Assembly (NCBI GenBank): GCA_945874895.1 | Contig: CAMCIC010000005.1 | Location: 146,535 to 210,534, forward strand | Direction: 5' to 3' | Length of the DNA: 64,000 nucleotides | From: Akkermansia muciniphila | GTDB taxonomy: Bacteria > Verrucomicrobiota > Verrucomicrobiia > Verrucomicrobiales > Akkermansiaceae | Shown: one piece after another, positions 48,131-57,623 of the stretch | Numbering within the stretch: the first letter of the stretch is position 1 | Layout: the number at the start of each line of letters is the position of its first letter | The notes under the pieces: generated by a model | Told to the model about the DNA's origin: nothing | Database searches by the model: none | The model's input: the letters and a program-made list of their open reading frames with translations, nothing else | Position numbers and translations under genes: made by a program

Positions 48131-49546
48131 TCAGTTAGAAAGGTTCGCAGATTCCAAGATGCGAGGATCGCGGTGAGGATACAAAGCGTGCTGACCGATC
48201 GCGCGAAGGAAGAAAAACACGAACCCAGAACCAATGGTCACGAAAGCGAGAATATCACCGAGCCATGCCCTAGGTATCGTCACAGCAATATCGCCAAAGG
48301 TCTTGTGATCGATATTCCCCAATGAAATGCCGCGTTCAGGAATCACGATGAGATACAGGTCAAGGGCATGCACGAGCAACATGTAGATCGCAACAGCGCT
48401 GAGCAGATGTGGCTTTTTCTTCAGCCATTGTTGCAGCAACACCACAAAGGGTAACACGAAGTGCAGGATGACCAAGGCGATGCTCGCGATGTTCCAGCCC
48501 TCGGTATTCCGAATCAAGAAATACTTGGTTTCCTCTGTGATGTTCGCATACCAGATGAGGAAGAACTGGGAGAAAGTCACGTAGGCCCAGAACACCGTGA
48601 AGGCGAACAACAGTTTGCCCATGATGTGAAAGTGCTCCTGACTTACCACGTGCTTGAGATAGCCCGAGCGGCGCAGCAAATAGACTGTGATGATGATCAC
48701 TGCCATCGAGTTGATGGCGCAACCGGCGAAGATGTATACGCCATACATGGTCGAGAACCACGTGTAATCCATCCCCTTGAGCCAATCAAAAGCAGCGAAG
48801 GTCACGGTTAGCGCGAGGATGGGTAGGAAAGCTGCCGCACGACGGCGAGCTTTGAACAGATGAACCGTTCCAGGTTTTGGGTCTGTGTCCTGTGCGGTGG
48901 AGAGCTTGCGCAAACGGTGGATGGCATAGCCCAAAGCCACAAAGAACATCACCGTGCGGAAATACCAAAACGGCAGGTTCATGAACCAATGCTTATTGAA
49001 CATCAGGTGATCGGCATGGTGCAAGCGTTCCGCCATGCTGGATGCCATGGGAACGGTTTCGCCCGTGAAAATGTAACGAAATCCATTGAGCACCCAGTTC
49101 CAAGCACCAGCAAGCCATTCGGTGATCAGCGTCATGGTCGGAATGTCGCCGCCGACTTTGCGATGAGTGTTCATCCACTCGTAAAGGTAGTGCTGCACGC
49201 TTGGAAAGAGCAAGGGTATGGCAAAGATGCTCAGCCACGGAAAAACCGAACCGAGATTTTCCATCACGCGACGAACGCTAGTGCCCCAACCGCTGTTCGA
49301 AACATTGTGCAGCAGGGTCCAGAAGCAACCACCGAGCGCAAGGGTAAAGAAGTAGAACAGCGCGAAAACCCAAGAATACGCGTAGCAGCCTTGTTGCGAT
49401 TTCGATGCAAAAAACAGAAGATAGACGCTCAGCAGGCCACCGATCACCATGACCGCTAGGGCTATGGTTTTGACCTTGCTGATCTTGGAGGGATCCAGAT
49501 GCTCGCCGTTTGCGGGGATGTCGTGGGATGTGACGTGATGTGCCAT
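48131..49546 (-). CDS. actF: Alternative complex III subunit ActF (membrane)
   Basis: A 471-residue polytopic membrane protein of the NrfD-like ActF type, with about ten hydrophobic helices. Features are the N-terminal ISKVKTIALAVMVIGGLLSVYL, the FWTLLHNVSNSGWGTSVRRVMENL region and a C-terminal helix set ending FVFFFLRAIGQHALYPHRDPRI. In ACIII, ActC and ActF form the membrane part that oxidises quinol or anchors the complex. The start at 49546 (MAHHVTSHDI) removes a 49-residue upstream extension that overlaps actE. Fifth of the act genes' downstream neighbours in normal ABCDEF order. Confidence 0.9.
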   Translation of the reverse strand: MAHHVTSHDIPANGEHLDPSKISKVKTIALAVMVIGGLLSVYLLFFASKSQQGCYAYSWVFALFYFFTLALGGCFWTLLHNVSNSGWGTSVRRVMENLGSVFPWLSIFAIPLLFPSVQHYLYEWMNTHRKVGGDIPTMTLITEWLAGAWNWVLNGFRYIFTGETVPMASSMAERLHHADHLMFNKHWFMNLPFWYFRTVMFFVALGYAIHRLRKLSTAQDTDPKPGTVHLFKARRRAAAFLPILALTVTFAAFDWLKGMDYTWFSTMYGVYIFAGCAINSMAVIIITVYLLRRSGYLKHVVSQEHFHIMGKLLFAFTVFWAYVTFSQFFLIWYANITEETKYFLIRNTEGWNIASIALVILHFVLPFVVLLQQWLKKKPHLLSAVAIYMLLVHALDLYLIVIPERGISLGNIDHKTFGDIAVTIPRAWLGDILAFVTIGSGFVFFFLRAIGQHALYPHRDPRILESANLSN

Positions 49547-49572
49547 CGTGCTATGGGGAAAATGTTGATCGT

Positions 49573-50277
49573 TTACTTGTCGCTGGTGGCAGCTTCTTGT
49601 TCTTTTTTGCCTGCTTCGTAGGCATCCTTGACCAGTTCGTAGGGAGCACTGCGCGCCGTCTGCAAGGCGCGAATGTAAGCAATGATGGCCCAACGATCGC
49701 GCACGGGAACGTTATAACCATATCCGGACATGTTGCCCTTGCCCTTGGTGATGACTTCGAAAAGTCGGCCGTCAGGATACGTCGCTTGCGAATAGGGAGA
49801 AGAAACAAGATTGGCGATGCCGGGAACACCATAGAGACTGGTAACTCCTGCACCGTCTCCGGATTTACCGTGACAGACAGAGCAATACACGTTGAAGCGC
49901 TCTTCTCCCCTTTTGAGCAACTCGCGAGAGTTTTCAGCGGTCAATTTCAGCTCCTCAGGCATACCTGTGCCGAAATAATCGCCGATATGACCGGTGAAGT
50001 AGTATCCCGTGCCACCAGAGAACTCATACTCAGGAATGCCGCCGAGCTTGGTTTTGCCATCGGCTTGAAAACCACGCGGAGCGGTTTGCGCTACCGGCTT
50101 GCGCGCGCCTTGTCCATCAGCAAAAAAGGCCTCCTGCTTCTGCGCTTTCAGAACATCCTGATCATCCATATCAGGCAACAATTGGATGGGAGGCTCGTTG
50201 AAACTGTGACCGCGATATTGAAAAATGCCCACCACGGATACAGCGACAATGGCGTAAATGAGAAAAAAGTATTTCAT
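49573..50277 (-). CDS. actE: Alternative complex III subunit ActE (monohaem cytochrome c)
   Basis: A 234-residue membrane-anchored periplasmic cytochrome. An N-terminal helix (YFFLIYAIVAVSVVGIF) precedes RGHSFNEPPIQLLPDMDDQ, a stretch typical of ActE. The haem site is FNVYCSVCHGKSGDGAG, and the Met ligand region is KGNMSGYGYNVPVRDRWAII. It takes electrons from ActA/B and hands them to soluble or downstream cytochromes. Between actD and actF. Confidence 0.92.
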   Translation of the reverse strand: MKYFFLIYAIVAVSVVGIFQYRGHSFNEPPIQLLPDMDDQDVLKAQKQEAFFADGQGARKPVAQTAPRGFQADGKTKLGGIPEYEFSGGTGYYFTGHIGDYFGTGMPEELKLTAENSRELLKRGEERFNVYCSVCHGKSGDGAGVTSLYGVPGIANLVSSPYSQATYPDGRLFEVITKGKGNMSGYGYNVPVRDRWAIIAYIRALQTARSAPYELVKDAYEAGKKEQEAATSDK

Positions 50278-50297
50278 GAGAGAAAAATTTTCAGGGA

Positions 50298-50855
50298 TTA
50301 GGCAGGTTCCTCCTCAATGAGTTCGATGCTAATGCCGCCGATTTCACCGAGAAAATCCTTGGTGCCCAGAGCAGAGAATTTTGGATCACGCGCTTCCAGA
50401 GCGATGAAAAATCCATCATCGGTGGACCGCTCGAACTGCTTACTAGCAAACAATGGGTGATTGAAACGAGGCAATTTCATCAATCCCAGCAAACCGAACA
50501 AAGTCGTGAAACCGGAAAACAGAATCGTCAACTCAAACATGATGGGGAAAAATGCGGGCAGTGTGAAGAAATTAGCGGGTTTCCCCTGCACCACCGTAGG
50601 ATAAAGAAATACTTGGGTGGTGTATGCCAGCAAAAACGCAGTGATCGTACCCGTCATGCCGCCACAGAACACCATGTAAGGAAGCACGGACCGCTTGAGG
50701 CCCATGGCCTTATCGAGACCGTGAATGGGATAGGGAGAATAGCAATCCCACTTGGTAAAGCCTGCATCGCGCACCTTCTCGGCAGCTTTATAGAGTGCCG
50801 ATGCGCTCTTGAACTCTGCCAGGTATCCGTAAACTTTTTTCCGTGTCGTACTCAT
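50298..50855 (-). CDS. actD: Alternative complex III subunit ActD (DUF3341)
   Basis: A 185-residue protein. The N-terminal cytoplasmic part (YGYLAEFKSASALYKAAEKV, KWDCYSPYPIHGLDKAMG) is the DUF3341 signature, followed by two membrane helices (FCGGMTGTITAFLLAY; FELTILFSGFTTLFGLLGL) and HPLF...FERSTDDGFFIAL. ActD is a structural subunit next to ActC. The 35-base spacer before it contains the GAAACGCTGAAAAGCTG word repeat. Confidence 0.93.
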   Translation of the reverse strand: MSTTRKKVYGYLAEFKSASALYKAAEKVRDAGFTKWDCYSPYPIHGLDKAMGLKRSVLPYMVFCGGMTGTITAFLLAYTTQVFLYPTVVQGKPANFFTLPAFFPIMFELTILFSGFTTLFGLLGLMKLPRFNHPLFASKQFERSTDDGFFIALEARDPKFSALGTKDFLGEIGGISIELIEEEPA

Positions 50856-50856
50856 G

Positions 50857-50877
50857 GTTTCAGCTTTTCAGCGTTTC
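50857..50877 (-). repeat. GCTGAAA-word repeat in the leader of actD
   Basis: On the minus strand the bases just before the actD ATG read GAAACGCTGAAAAGCTGAAA. The reversed vocabulary occurs in the atpD-atpC spacer. No Shine-Dalgarno motif is present. Confidence 0.45.
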
Positions 50878-50890
50878 AAAATTTCTTTGT

Positions 50891-52381
50891 TCAGACCGTG
50901 GTCCCTTTGTCGGTGGTTTCTGGCAACTCAGCCTGATAAGCAGGGATTTTCACTGTGTCGTGATCAGGATGGTCATTGATGTCGTCAAAGTGCGGATCCG
51001 ACTCGCGCAGGGTCCACTTCACTTCTGCGATGTTGATGCAAGGCAGGAACTTCAGGAACAATAAGAAAAGCATCAGGAACATGCCAATGGTTCCCACAAA
51101 AAGAATGATCTCGTAAGGACTCGCCGAGTAGTATTTCCAATCGCCGGGCAACCACATGCGGGCGAGAGTGGTGACGATGATCACGAATCGCTCGAACCAC
51201 ATGCCCACGTTTACCGCCATCGATACCGCCATGATGACCCAGAGGTTTTCGCGGCATTTCTTGAACCAAAACACCTGCGGTGAAATCACGTTGCAAGACA
51301 TCATCGCGAGGTAGGCCCACCAATAGGGACCTGTCATTCGATACTTGAACGCTTCCATTTCGTAGATCGCTCCCGAGTAGAAAGCCACAAAGAGCTCCAT
51401 CAGGTAGGCGTAGCCCACGATGGTGCCTGTAAGAAGGATGATCTTCGCCATGTTTTCGATGTGCTTCATCGTGATCATGTCATGGAGACCGTAGATCGCA
51501 CGAGCAGGAATCATGATCGTCAACACCATCGCAAATCCACCGAACACCGCACCGGCCACAAAGTAGGGTGGGAAAATGGTCGTATGCCAACCTGGGACCA
51601 CGGAGGTGGCGAAGTCGAACGAAACGACCGAGTGCACTGAGAGAACCAGCGGCGTCGAGAGAGCAGCCAGCAAAAGGTAGGCCATCTCGTAGTGGCTCCA
51701 TTGACGATTGCCTCCGCGCCAGCCGAGTGCAAAAATGCCGTAGAGAAATTTGCGCAAACCTGGCTTGGCTCGGTCACGGATGGTAGCAAGGTCAGGCACC
51801 ATGCCGAGGAACCAAAAGATCAGTGAGACTGTGAAATAGGTCGACACCGCGAATACGTCCCAAAGCAAGGGCGACTTGAAATTTTGCCAGATCGCATTGG
51901 CATTGGGAATGGGAGCGAGGAACCACGCCATCCATACTCGACCCACGTGGAAGGCTGGAAAAATACCGGCACAGCAGACCGCGAAAATCGTCATCGCCTC
52001 CGCCGCGCGGTTAATCGACGTCCGCCAATTTTGTCGAGTAAGGAAAAGAATGGCCGAGATCAGGGTACCCGCGTGACCGATACCAATCCAGAACACGAAG
52101 TTGGTGATATCCCAGCCCCAGAATACGGTGTTGGTCATGCCCCAGACACCCACACCCGTGGAGACCAGCAGGGTCAAACCACCACCTACGCCCAGCATCG
52201 CGATCAATGCACTGGGTAGGAACAAGATCCACCACAAGAGTGGTTGTTTGTTCTCGACAATCCCGCAGATGCGCTCCGTGATCCAATGATAGGAGCGATT
52301 GTTCAGAATCAAGTGCTCGCGTTCCAAGACGGGCAGTTTCGGTCCGTTTCTTGGTTCGTGAGAGTTGCTAGCGTGTGCCAT
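50891..52381 (-). CDS. actC: Alternative complex III subunit ActC (NrfD-like quinol-site subunit)
   Basis: A 496-residue membrane protein with about ten helices. The entry [45 protein letters not shown], the tract [21 protein letters not shown] and [16 protein letters not shown] are NrfD/ActC hallmarks. ActC carries the predicted quinol-binding site facing ActB. It ends in a charged cytoplasmic tail. It is 30 bases downstream of actB. Confidence 0.94.
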   Translation of the reverse strand: MAHASNSHEPRNGPKLPVLEREHLILNNRSYHWITERICGIVENKQPLLWWILFLPSALIAMLGVGGGLTLLVSTGVGVWGMTNTVFWGWDITNFVFWIGIGHAGTLISAILFLTRQNWRTSINRAAEAMTIFAVCCAGIFPAFHVGRVWMAWFLAPIPNANAIWQNFKSPLLWDVFAVSTYFTVSLIFWFLGMVPDLATIRDRAKPGLRKFLYGIFALGWRGGNRQWSHYEMAYLLLAALSTPLVLSVHSVVSFDFATSVVPGWHTTIFPPYFVAGAVFGGFAMVLTIMIPARAIYGLHDMITMKHIENMAKIILLTGTIVGYAYLMELFVAFYSGAIYEMEAFKYRMTGPYWWAYLAMMSCNVISPQVFWFKKCRENLWVIMAVSMAVNVGMWFERFVIIVTTLARMWLPGDWKYYSASPYEIILFVGTIGMFLMLFLLFLKFLPCINIAEVKWTLRESDPHFDDINDHPDHDTVKIPAYQAELPETTDKGTTV

Positions 52382-52411
52382 AATACAAAATGAGGTGTTA
52401 GAGGATATCGG

Positions 52412-55400
52412 TTAGGCCATGTGGATCGTTGCGGTGCCGACGAATGGAGCATCCGGCATCTTCTCGTTCGGGTTCTTGACGCGTGCCATGTAGAGCGTGC
52501 GAGGAACCGTGCCAATGTAATGAAGAAGTTCGTAACTGCGAGCCAACTCGCGGGCGCGAACGACGGTGGCAGCCTTCTCGTCTTTGAGATTGCCGAAACT
52601 GATGGCGTCGGCAGGGCAAGCCTCTTGGCAAGCCACTTTCACGCTGTCGACTGGAATGCGCAGAGTAGCCGAGGTGACAGGCACTTCGGGCGATGTTTTT
52701 CCAGAGAGCAGCACATCTTGTTTCTGGCCACGCTTCTGGCGAATCTTCGCGTCCTTGAGGCGCTGCACACAGTAAGTGCACTTTTCCATGACACCGCGCA
52801 TCCGGACTGTAACGTTTGGATTGCGCTGCAAGTGCGGAGCCTCGCCTACTTGTTTCGTTCCCAAAGGACCTTTGTAAAGGTTGTGAGCAATGAGCGGGTT
52901 GCGTTTGTTGTAGTCGAAATAGTTGAAGCGACGGGCCTTGTATGGGCAGTTGTTAGCGCAGTAACGAGTGCCGATGCAGCGGTTGTAGGCCATGGCATTG
53001 AGTCCATCCTCGGTATGAACCGTGGCATTGACGGGGCATACCGTCTCACAAGGAGCGCTTTCGCACTGCACGCAGGCCACGGGTTGTGGCACCATGGCGG
53101 GACTTTCGGCATCAAAGGTATTTTCTTTATTCTGCGCAAAGTAGCGATCCATGCGGATCCAGTGCATGGCGCGCCCCTTGGCTACCTGCTCTTTGCCCAC
53201 GACGGGGATGTTGTTCTCCGCCTGGCAAGCCACGAGACAGGCATTGCAACCCATGCACGAAGAAAGATCAATGTTCATCGCCCACTGATGCAGGTCATCA
53301 CTGAGGTGCGGCTTGGCATTGCCATTTTTGTCAGGATCCCATGTGGAAGAACCTTCCTGACGATAGAGAGAGATGTTTTGTGGTGCGTGAGCGTCGTTGC
53401 CCTGCTTCGCTACCGCATCGTATTGTTTCTCGAAACTCCCCTTCTCACCGTCCAGTGTGGAAATTTCGCGCGCGAGAGCACGACCATACATGGCATGGTG
53501 TTCTTGCGTGAGTGCGACGGAGTAACGTTTTTCAGTCAATGTCACCTTCGCGCCTTGCGCCATGTAGGAAGTGGAAGAATCGCGAAGTGGATAGACGTTC
53601 ACGCCACGGTTCACGCCGACCAATCCAACATGGCTGGCGTTGACAGGACCACGCCCGAGTTCATCCTCTTGATCGTAGCCTTGACCGTAGCCCAAGGGCA
53701 GCACGATGGTGTTTTCGGCAAGACCGAAGGCAATGAGCACGGGAATTTCGATTTCCTTCCCACCCAGAGTGACCTTGATCACAGGAGCCTTGCGATTGCC
53801 AGCCTCACCATCCACGGGGCTGGCGGCGCGAGGGCTTTCCAGAAGAATGACTTGATCATAAATGCCCAAATCTTTGGCTGTTTTGGGAGCGATCAGAGCG
53901 GCATTGTCCCAGGTCAGTTTGGAGATGGGGTCTGGCGACTCCTGAAGCCATGAATTATCGATCCAGCGACCGTCATACACCGAACCATCGGTAGAGAAGA
54001 TCACATCAAGACTGGTAATGCTAGCCGCTTGATACGAAGGGGCAGCAGCAGACTCGGTAGTAAGTGTGCCCGCCACAGCAGTGCCTGCCACAAAACCTTC
54101 TCGCAGAGCTTTTTTCCAAGCGGCGTTGTCCCCAGAAAAAGTCTTACGCACCGCTGCAAAGGCGGAAGAATCTTCACCCACGGTGAGCTTGCCATCAAGC
54201 AAAGCGGAAAGCAACTCCAACTCGGAGACACAGTCATCGTAGAGAGGAAGAATCATCGGCTGCACTAAGGTGTGCAGGCCCTTAGCCGAACGAGCGTCCG
54301 ACCAGCTCTCCAAGTAATGGGCTGCAGGAATGTGCCAAGTGGCTGCGTGTGCGGTAGCATCGGTACGAAGACCGAGGTGGAAACTCGCTTTGGCTTTTTG
54401 AAGCGTGGCGACGAAACTCAGATCGCTAGGCGCATCATAAGCAGGATTTGCTGGAGTAAGCACGAAGACATACTCAACAACCGTGGAGTCGATGTCTTTT
54501 TTCAAGGCAGCCAGATCGGCAAAGCCAGCGTTGTCAGACTTCAACACCTGAAGAGTTTTCCCCATGGCTTCGAGGCTGGCATTGATGGCCTGCACCAGAG
54601 AGCGCAGTGCAGGAGCCGTGCGGGACCCGGCGAGAGCCAAAGCCCTGCCTTTGGAGGCCAACAAATCTTCGGCAGCAGCATCTACCCATTGCTGAACTTT
54701 CTTATCCAGGCTCGGCGCTGCGGAAACGGCAGGATGCGAAACATGAAGCTTTTTCGCGATCGCAGCCGCAATGCCCAGCACTTTGCTGGGTTCGACACGC
54801 AGACGGTGATCCGCCATGCCGCCCGTGAGGCTAAAAATACTTTCCACCGCATAAAGACGATTCATCGTCTTTTCGTTGCGTTTGGCTTTGTAGCCTTTGC
54901 CTTCTGGTTTGCGGCGATCGAAGAATGGGGTCACTGGACCTTGCGGATCGAGCGAGGCAAAATCACAGTCGAAGGAAATGATGCGATCGGCTTTGGAAAA
55001 GTCAGCCACTGCGCGCGAAGCCGCAACTGCGGGAGCCAACGGCTCGTAAGAGTAAAACTTGGCACCGCTGAATTTGGCGGCGAGCTCTTGGCTCAAGCGG
55101 GTGCGGGTCGGAGACTCATCGGCACCAAAAACGAATGCCATTTTTCCCGATGCCGTGGCCTCCGCCAAGGCTTTTTCGAGATCGCCCGGACTCATCACTT
55201 TGCCATGATGGAGAATGTTTTGTGAACGCGAGGGCGAATACATGTCCAGAATCGAGGCCTGGGCAAAAGCATCTGTGCCATCGGAGTCGGGGTGAAGCGT
55301 ATTCGGACCAAGCTTGGTCGGACGCCCCTCGAAAGTCGTAACCACCAATGGCACCGCTCCCGTGGAGCGAGGCATGGCGGAGGCGTAGTAAAGTGCCTTG

Positions 55401-55693
55401 CCTGGAATCACCCACTCAGGTGCCTGCGTGTAGGGAACCGTGTATTTTTCGGCACGACGGCAAGCCACCATGCTCAGGCCCGCCAAAGCTGACGAAGCTC
55501 CCATCAGTTTCAAAAACGAACGACGCGACGTTTCGGCATCCGCCTCGTCAGCCATCGCCGCAGCGCTTGCGGGGAATTCGCGATCCAAATATTCTCGGAA
55601 TGCGGGACTGGCCTCAAGCTGCCCGACGCTGCGCCAGGATACGGTCGTTTCCTCCGCAGGAATTTCTGGATGTTGCCAAATGCGTTTGCTCAT
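52412..55693 (-). CDS. actB: Alternative complex III subunit ActB (molybdopterin-like domain fused to iron-sulphur domain)
   Basis: A 1093-residue fused protein. A Tat-type signal begins at residue 57 (RRSFLKLMGASSALAGLSM), preceded by the usual ~55-residue ActB lead. The first ~750 residues resemble a molybdopterin oxidoreductase that in ACIII lacks the cofactor. The C-terminal third is a four-cluster iron-sulphur domain: SSCMGCNACLVACQAENN, PVACVQCESAPCETVCPVNA, CIGTRYCANNCPYKARRF and KCTYCVQRLKDA with ACQEACPADAI. It forms the electron wire from the quinol site to the haems of ActA and ActE. The Tat signal predicts periplasmic location. Confidence 0.95.
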   Translation of the reverse strand: MSKRIWQHPEIPAEETTVSWRSVGQLEASPAFREYLDREFPASAAAMADEADAETSRRSFLKLMGASSALAGLSMVACRRAEKYTVPYTQAPEWVIPGKALYYASAMPRSTGAVPLVVTTFEGRPTKLGPNTLHPDSDGTDAFAQASILDMYSPSRSQNILHHGKVMSPGDLEKALAEATASGKMAFVFGADESPTRTRLSQELAAKFSGAKFYSYEPLAPAVAASRAVADFSKADRIISFDCDFASLDPQGPVTPFFDRRKPEGKGYKAKRNEKTMNRLYAVESIFSLTGGMADHRLRVEPSKVLGIAAAIAKKLHVSHPAVSAAPSLDKKVQQWVDAAAEDLLASKGRALALAGSRTAPALRSLVQAINASLEAMGKTLQVLKSDNAGFADLAALKKDIDSTVVEYVFVLTPANPAYDAPSDLSFVATLQKAKASFHLGLRTDATAHAATWHIPAAHYLESWSDARSAKGLHTLVQPMILPLYDDCVSELELLSALLDGKLTVGEDSSAFAAVRKTFSGDNAAWKKALREGFVAGTAVAGTLTTESAAAPSYQAASITSLDVIFSTDGSVYDGRWIDNSWLQESPDPISKLTWDNAALIAPKTAKDLGIYDQVILLESPRAASPVDGEAGNRKAPVIKVTLGGKEIEIPVLIAFGLAENTIVLPLGYGQGYDQEDELGRGPVNASHVGLVGVNRGVNVYPLRDSSTSYMAQGAKVTLTEKRYSVALTQEHHAMYGRALAREISTLDGEKGSFEKQYDAVAKQGNDAHAPQNISLYRQEGSSTWDPDKNGNAKPHLSDDLHQWAMNIDLSSCMGCNACLVACQAENNIPVVGKEQVAKGRAMHWIRMDRYFAQNKENTFDAESPAMVPQPVACVQCESAPCETVCPVNATVHTEDGLNAMAYNRCIGTRYCANNCPYKARRFNYFDYNKRNPLIAHNLYKGPLGTKQVGEAPHLQRNPNVTVRMRGVMEKCTYCVQRLKDAKIRQKRGQKQDVLLSGKTSPEVPVTSATLRIPVDSVKVACQEACPADAISFGNLKDEKAATVVRARELARSYELLHYIGTVPRTLYMARVKNPNEKMPDAPFVGTATIHMA

Positions 55694-55720
55694 GGTCGTA
55701 GGAAAATCGGTTGGAAAAAA

Positions 55721-56434
55721 TTAATGGTGGCAGGTGGCGCAGCTTTCGCGTGGCTGCAGTTGGAACACATCGGTGAGCTTCTTGCCGAATTCCTTCGGAT
55801 CGGTGATGCGGTCACCCTTATCGTTTTTCACGACATTCTGTTTGAGATACTCGGCGGCATCGTATTTCAAATTGAACACTTCTTCGAGTGGACGCACTTC
55901 GTTGTGCGGGTTGCGATGGCACTCAAGGCAGAAGCCCATCGAATGCGCTTTTGCATGATACACAACCTCCATCTGATCGACTTGACCGTGGCAGCTGACA
56001 CAGGAGACTCCGCGGTTGACGTGCGCGCTGTGGCTGAATTTTACGTAATCGGGCGCCTTGTGAACCTTCACCCACTGGATCGGCTTACCGTCATAAAGTG
56101 GATGCGTTTTGTCCATCGCGCGGTGCAGCGGCTCCAGCTTGGGACTATCGCGTTTCACGTGTTGGTGGCAGTTCCAACAGGTGTTCGACGATGGCAGGTT
56201 CGAGTGATCGGAATGATCGACAAATGAGTGGCAATACCGACAATCCAGACCGAGTTGATCGACGTGAATTTTGTGAGAAAAAGGAATCGGCTGGGAAGGC
56301 TGATAACCCACAACCGTGGATTTCGGCGTGGCATATACCGTAAACGCAGCCACCACCCCGACGGCGGCAGTCCCAGCGCAAAAAGCGATTTTCAACGGTA
56401 ACAAGTTGGTCCAGCGAGGAAAAATATTGGCCAT
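55721..56434 (-). CDS. actA: Alternative complex III subunit ActA (pentahaem cytochrome c)
   Basis: A 237-residue membrane-anchored multihaem cytochrome. After one N-terminal helix (LKIAFCAGTAAVGVVAAFTVY) there are five CxxCH sites: CRYCH (65-69), CWNCH (86-90), CVSCH (145-149), CLECH (169-173) and CATCH (232-236). IPFSHKIHVDQLGLDCRYCH and MGFCLECHRNP are characteristic. It is the first gene of the operon; a perfect CRP-like palindrome lies 32-47 bases upstream of its ATG, and there is no Shine-Dalgarno sequence. Confidence 0.96.
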   Translation of the reverse strand: MANIFPRWTNLLPLKIAFCAGTAAVGVVAAFTVYATPKSTVVGYQPSQPIPFSHKIHVDQLGLDCRYCHSFVDHSDHSNLPSSNTCWNCHQHVKRDSPKLEPLHRAMDKTHPLYDGKPIQWVKVHKAPDYVKFSHSAHVNRGVSCVSCHGQVDQMEVVYHAKAHSMGFCLECHRNPHNEVRPLEEVFNLKYDAAEYLKQNVVKNDKGDRITDPKEFGKKLTDVFQLQPRESCATCHH

Positions 56435-56465
56435 AGCGAGTTGCGGTGCGCGGACAATGGATGCT

Positions 56466-56481
56466 TGTGAAAAATTTCACA
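56466..56481 (-). promoter_or_regulatory. CRP/FNR-family-like palindrome upstream of actA
   Basis: On the minus strand TGTGAAATTTTTCACA, a perfect TGTGA-N6-TCACA palindrome inside CTTGTGAAATTTTTCACAA, is identical to the 19-bp site before atpB. A half-site TGTGAAATTTTCC lies directly upstream at about 56483-56495. If a class II activator bound at -41.5, the transcript would begin at or next to the actA ATG. Confidence 0.72.
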
Positions 56482-56527
56482 AGGAAAATTTCACATGAAT
56501 GAAAGATTTTTTACCCCCTCACTCTTT

Positions 56528-57615
56528 GGGGTCAGTCCTCGCATGGTAACATTTTTCTGAGTTTTTGACAGAGTTTTTGGATGGTTTCATCGGATTTCCC
56601 GTGCTTGATCAGTCGACTTACCGATCGGTCATGCCCCATCCCCAAGCGCTCAGCCATCCACAAATTGCTGACACTGGTATGACGCTTGATGATGATGGCA
56701 ATCGCGACTTTGCGTGGGTCCCCCTTACGGATGCCCTCTCTCAAGCCCTCACCGTCAGGCATGTCCCAGAGGCGCAATGCCCGCTGCACCAGATCTTCAG
56801 CCGCTCCTTCATCGTGCTTTTGCAAGGCCGCTCCGCTATGACTCCCCTTCGCTTTGAGCGTTTTGGCACCATTTTGCAGAAGCGCTAGAAGCTTATCACC
56901 GAACGAATCCTCTCCTAGATACCATCCTTTTTGCAAGGCCCTCATCGCTTCATCAGGCAATCTACCACCATCGTGAGTGGCTCGAATTTCCAACCATTCA
57001 TGATAGGCTCGCTTTCCGCGACCTTGGTGCGCGAGGGAAAATGCATCGAGCACGCGATCAAACACCAACCACTCAGGACCTTTGCCTTTGACATAAGCGG
57101 GCAAGCTGCTCCAACGATAAGAAGAAAGCGAGCCCTTCGCTCCGCCCACGAGCTTGGCGCGAGCAGGGTTCAAATGAATGTAGTCCGCCACGTTGCGGAA
57201 ATGGTAAGGATCGGACGCGCGTTCTCCCGATACAGGGATGGATTTGTAGCGCCCCTGAAACACATGACCCGAGCGTTTGTAGCGACGATTCCAAGCTTGG
57301 CTAAAACCACCGAGTAGCCATTTCATCCCCGATACCAAATTCGGTTCAGGCGTTTCCAGAAGAAGGTGGAAGTGATTGCTCATCAAAACCCAAGCATGCA
57401 CCCGCCAACCGTGGCTTTTGCAAGCACCGTCGAGCCAGTCCAGAAAGAGCAAATGATCGGAATCCGTGAGAAACAATTTTTTTCCACCATCGCCACGCGC
57501 CATCACATGATACACCGCTCCCGGATACACAAAACGAAGTTGTCGAGCCATGGCTATTGCTAACATATCCTTCTCGTTCGTCAAGAAAAAATGTTACCAT
57601 GCGAGGACTGACCCC
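56528..57615 (-). mobile_element. 1088-bp Y1-transposase element with perfect 29-bp terminal inverted repeats
   Basis: 56528-56556 (GGGGTCAGTCCTCGCATGGT...) and 57587-57615 are exact inverted copies over 29 bases. They bracket one gene, a RAYT-type transposase whose stop codon lies inside the left repeat. Each end is flanked by a small hairpin (CCCC/GGGG at 56515-56531 and ACCCC/GGGGT at 57611-57632). No target duplication is seen, as expected for HUH enzymes. It sits 46 bases from the actA palindrome and 8 bases from the stop of the lyase gene. Confidence 0.82.
56532..57551 (-). CDS. Y1 (HUH) transposase, RAYT/REP-associated type
   Basis: A 339-residue single-strand DNA transposase. The opening MARQLRFVYPGAVYHVMARG, the metal-binding HUH pair His60-Phe-His62 in VLMSNHFHLLLE, the GHVFQGRYKSI segment and the catalytic tyrosine (Y124) in VADYIHLNPARAKLV are canonical. 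Residues ~200-339 add a C-terminal region with a DnaA-like helix-turn-helix (WMAERLGMGHDRSVSRLIKHG) that may recognise DNA. The ATG at 57551 fits the family start; others lie at 57566 and 57584. The stop falls in the left inverted repeat. It is co-directional with act, so read-through is possible. It appears intact. Confidence 0.88.
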   Translation of the reverse strand: MARQLRFVYPGAVYHVMARGDGGKKLFLTDSDHLLFLDWLDGACKSHGWRVHAWVLMSNHFHLLLETPEPNLVSGMKWLLGGFSQAWNRRYKRSGHVFQGRYKSIPVSGERASDPYHFRNVADYIHLNPARAKLVGGAKGSLSSYRWSSLPAYVKGKGPEWLVFDRVLDAFSLAHQGRGKRAYHEWLEIRATHDGGRLPDEAMRALQKGWYLGEDSFGDKLLALLQNGAKTLKAKGSHSGAALQKHDEGAAEDLVQRALRLWDMPDGEGLREGIRKGDPRKVAIAIIIKRHTSVSNLWMAERLGMGHDRSVSRLIKHGKSDETIQKLCQKLRKMLPCED

Positions 57616-57623
57616 ATGGTGGA

